From positions 1-7,973 of the forward strand of contig CAZYLK010000234.1 in NCBI GenBank assembly GCA_964648365.1: a stretch of DNA of 7,973 bases, in the 5' to 3' direction. The notes below the pieces were generated by a model. It searched no databases. It was not told where the DNA came from and saw only the letters and a list, made by a program, of their open reading frames with translations. Below, in pieces: positions 6,795 through 7,973 of the stretch (position 1 is its first letter; every line of letters begins with the position of its first letter). This DNA is from SURF-32 sp964648365. GTDB taxonomy: Bacteria; Planctomycetota; Phycisphaerae; UBA1845. The translations under genes and the position numbers were made by a program.

Positions 6795-7973
6795 ATGAGG
6801 ACGACACGGTGGATACCGTTCGCCATGCGGCTGGAGCGACGCTGTCTGCGGCCCATCCCGGCGCAGACGTGGATGCTCGCGACGCTCATCGCTGCGGCGG
6901 CTGGTGTTCTGTTCGTATCCGGCACGGTCGATGCGCTGGCCACCGGCGACGCCGCTGTCTATGCCCGGTCTATCGCGGACCGCAACCTCTCCGAAACGAC
7001 CGTTCACATCGGCTATTACGTCCTCGGCATCGCGCTGATGCCCGGCATCCCGCTGCCGCCGGATCGGGCGCTCAACGCCATCAATGGGCTCTGCGGCGCC
7101 GTCACGGTGGCGTGCGTGTTCCTGCTGAGCTTTGTGCTGACGCGGCGCGTGCCGCCGGCGCTGATCGCCGTCGCGATCCTGTGCGGCAACGACCTTTTCA
7201 TGCGGGAAACGCTGTTCGCGGAAGTCTACGGACCGCAACTGGCGCTGTGCATGACGGCGATGCTGCTGTGGGTGCGGGGGCGGGCGCTGGCGGCGGGGTT
7301 GGCGCTGGCGGGCGCCGTCCTCATCACGCCGACGGCGATCTTTCTGCTGCCCGCGATGATCGCGGCGCGACCGGGCGTCTGGCCGTCGGTGGCGCGCGGA
7401 CCGGCCGGACAGGCGAACCGGCGACGGTCCTCACCGGCGCAGGCTGCGACGCTGCTGGCGGCTTGCCTGGTTCCGTGGCTGGCGGTGGCGGCGTGGCATT
7501 TTGATGACTATGTGCTGGGACCGCGCGGGATGCTGAAGGCCGCCCACGCGGGGCTGTCGCTCAGCGCTGCGGCTCTGAAGGAGTGGCATGAACTGCTCTT
7601 CGGCTTCCTGGCCTGCCTGCCGATGGTCGGCCTCGCGTGTGGCGCGCTGGCCCTGTCTCGGCGCTATCGTCTGTTTGTCGCAGGCGTCGCGCTGGCGTGG
7701 GCGGCCGGGCTGGTCGCGGGCGAGCGCTACGCGGACGTGCCGCTTCAACTGCCGCTGCATGCGCTGCTGTGCGTCGTGGTCGCCGCCGGGCTGGACGTCA
7801 TTGCTCGGATGAGCGCGGCGCCGGCGGGCCGCCGGGCGTGGCGCCTGGCGGGGGCGTGCCTCTGCGCCGGGGTTGTGCTGGTGCTGTGGCTTCGCGGCCC
7901 GACGGGAGACGCCTACCTGCGCAGCGCGCTGCCGGTGGAACTGGTGGCGCTGGCGGCCGTGGCGGCTGCGGGC
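6795..7973 (+). CDS. GT-C-type (DUF2723-like) multi-pass membrane glycosyltransferase, partial
   Basis: The frame is open for 393 codons from ATG 6795 to the right edge with no stop, so the C-terminus is missing. A basic N-terminus precedes helix 1 (about 25-44). GDAAVYARSIADR (51-63) then follows, with D52 in the position of the catalytic acidic residue of GT-C enzymes. HIGYY (71-75) resembles the H-x-GYP element, and ETLFAEVYGPQLAL (138-151) resembles the 'AEVY' element of DUF2723/TMEM260-like proteins. At least eight further hydrophobic segments follow, rich in Ala, Leu and Val. An in-frame TAA at 6783 limits the start to 6795 or later; ATG 6825 is an alternative with a weak GGTGGA upstream. 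The gap to the divergent GT39-like gene is only 23 bp. Third codon positions are strongly GC. An ArnT-like or O-mannosyltransferase-like role is likely; substrate unknown. Confidence 0.75.
   Translation, partial: MRTTRWIPFAMRLERRCLRPIPAQTWMLATLIAAAAGVLFVSGTVDALATGDAAVYARSIADRNLSETTVHIGYYVLGIALMPGIPLPPDRALNAINGLCGAVTVACVFLLSFVLTRRVPPALIAVAILCGNDLFMRETLFAEVYGPQLALCMTAMLLWVRGRALAAGLALAGAVLITPTAIFLLPAMIAARPGVWPSVARGPAGQANRRRSSPAQAATLLAACLVPWLAVAAWHFDDYVLGPRGMLKAAHAGLSLSAAALKEWHELLFGFLACLPMVGLACGALALSRRYRLFVAGVALAWAAGLVAGERYADVPLQLPLHALLCVVVAAGLDVIARMSAAPAGRRAWRLAGACLCAGVVLVLWLRGPTGDAYLRSALPVELVALAAVAAAG

Noticed and set aside
6772..6807. GTG start at 6807 for the GT39-like gene
   Set aside because: It would overlap the divergent gene by 13 bp and add a Ser-rich 12-residue leader with no ribosome site; ATG 6771 is simpler.
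6677..7504. Plus-strand open frame (275 codons) overlapping the partial GT-C gene
   Set aside because: It is in a different frame from 6795, Arg/Gly-rich and without helices. The 6795 frame has membrane segments, family motifs and GC-rich third positions up to the window edge.

Overview
The window is high-GC bacterial DNA, most likely from the Planctomycetota (a Phycisphaerae-like or related environmental lineage). This rests on pattern recognition, not a search. The clues are a membrane-anchored zinc ribbon of the type C-x2-C-x-YDLTGNVSG-x-CPECG, a secreted propeller built from a 'DDGxGxxLYVGG...IAxWDGxxWxxVG' repeat, and the short palindromic repeat 'accggttgcaaaccggt'. I associate all three with planctomycete genomes.

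Layout from left to right. On the minus strand, yajC (14-385) encodes the small Sec translocase accessory membrane protein. Upstream of it on the same strand is a large secreted protein (544-1962) with a signal peptide, seven propeller-type repeats and a nine-cysteine, lysine-rich C-terminal tail. Divergent from this, the plus strand carries three small membrane-protein genes (2150-2428, 2425-2823, 2960-3532). The first two overlap by an ATGA. The first and third share a C-terminal zinc ribbon. The third reads into a minus-strand tRNA-Lys(CTT) gene (3494-3566) and stops on the antisense of its anticodon loop. A sigma70-like promoter for the tRNA lies at 3587-3614.

Beyond a UUCG-type hairpin (3637-3663) come two minus-strand membrane-protein genes. 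One is a DUF457/YdjM-like putative metal-dependent hydrolase fused to TPR-like helices (3691-4716). The other is a GT39/ArnT-like polyprenyl-sugar glycosyltransferase with a PEGA-like C-terminal domain (4921-6771). The 204 bp between them hold a 30-bp tandem palindromic repeat array, a perfect 8-bp hairpin and a degenerate repeat copy. Divergent from the GT39 gene, with only about 23 bp between the starts, a second GT-C-type membrane protein (DUF2723-like) begins at 6795 and runs off the right edge with an open frame.

Functional reading: no complete pathway is visible. The left side is secretion and translation housekeeping next to lineage-specific surface and membrane proteins. The right side looks like an envelope glycan or protein-glycosylation neighbourhood, with two GT-C enzymes starting back to back. 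The least explained elements are the repeat array, the zinc-ribbon membrane-protein trio and the gene that terminates inside the tRNA. I found no convincing defence system, transposase, integrase or CRISPR array. No gene-free stretch exceeds 300 bp; the longest are 4717-4920, 1963-2149, 386-543 and 2824-2959.
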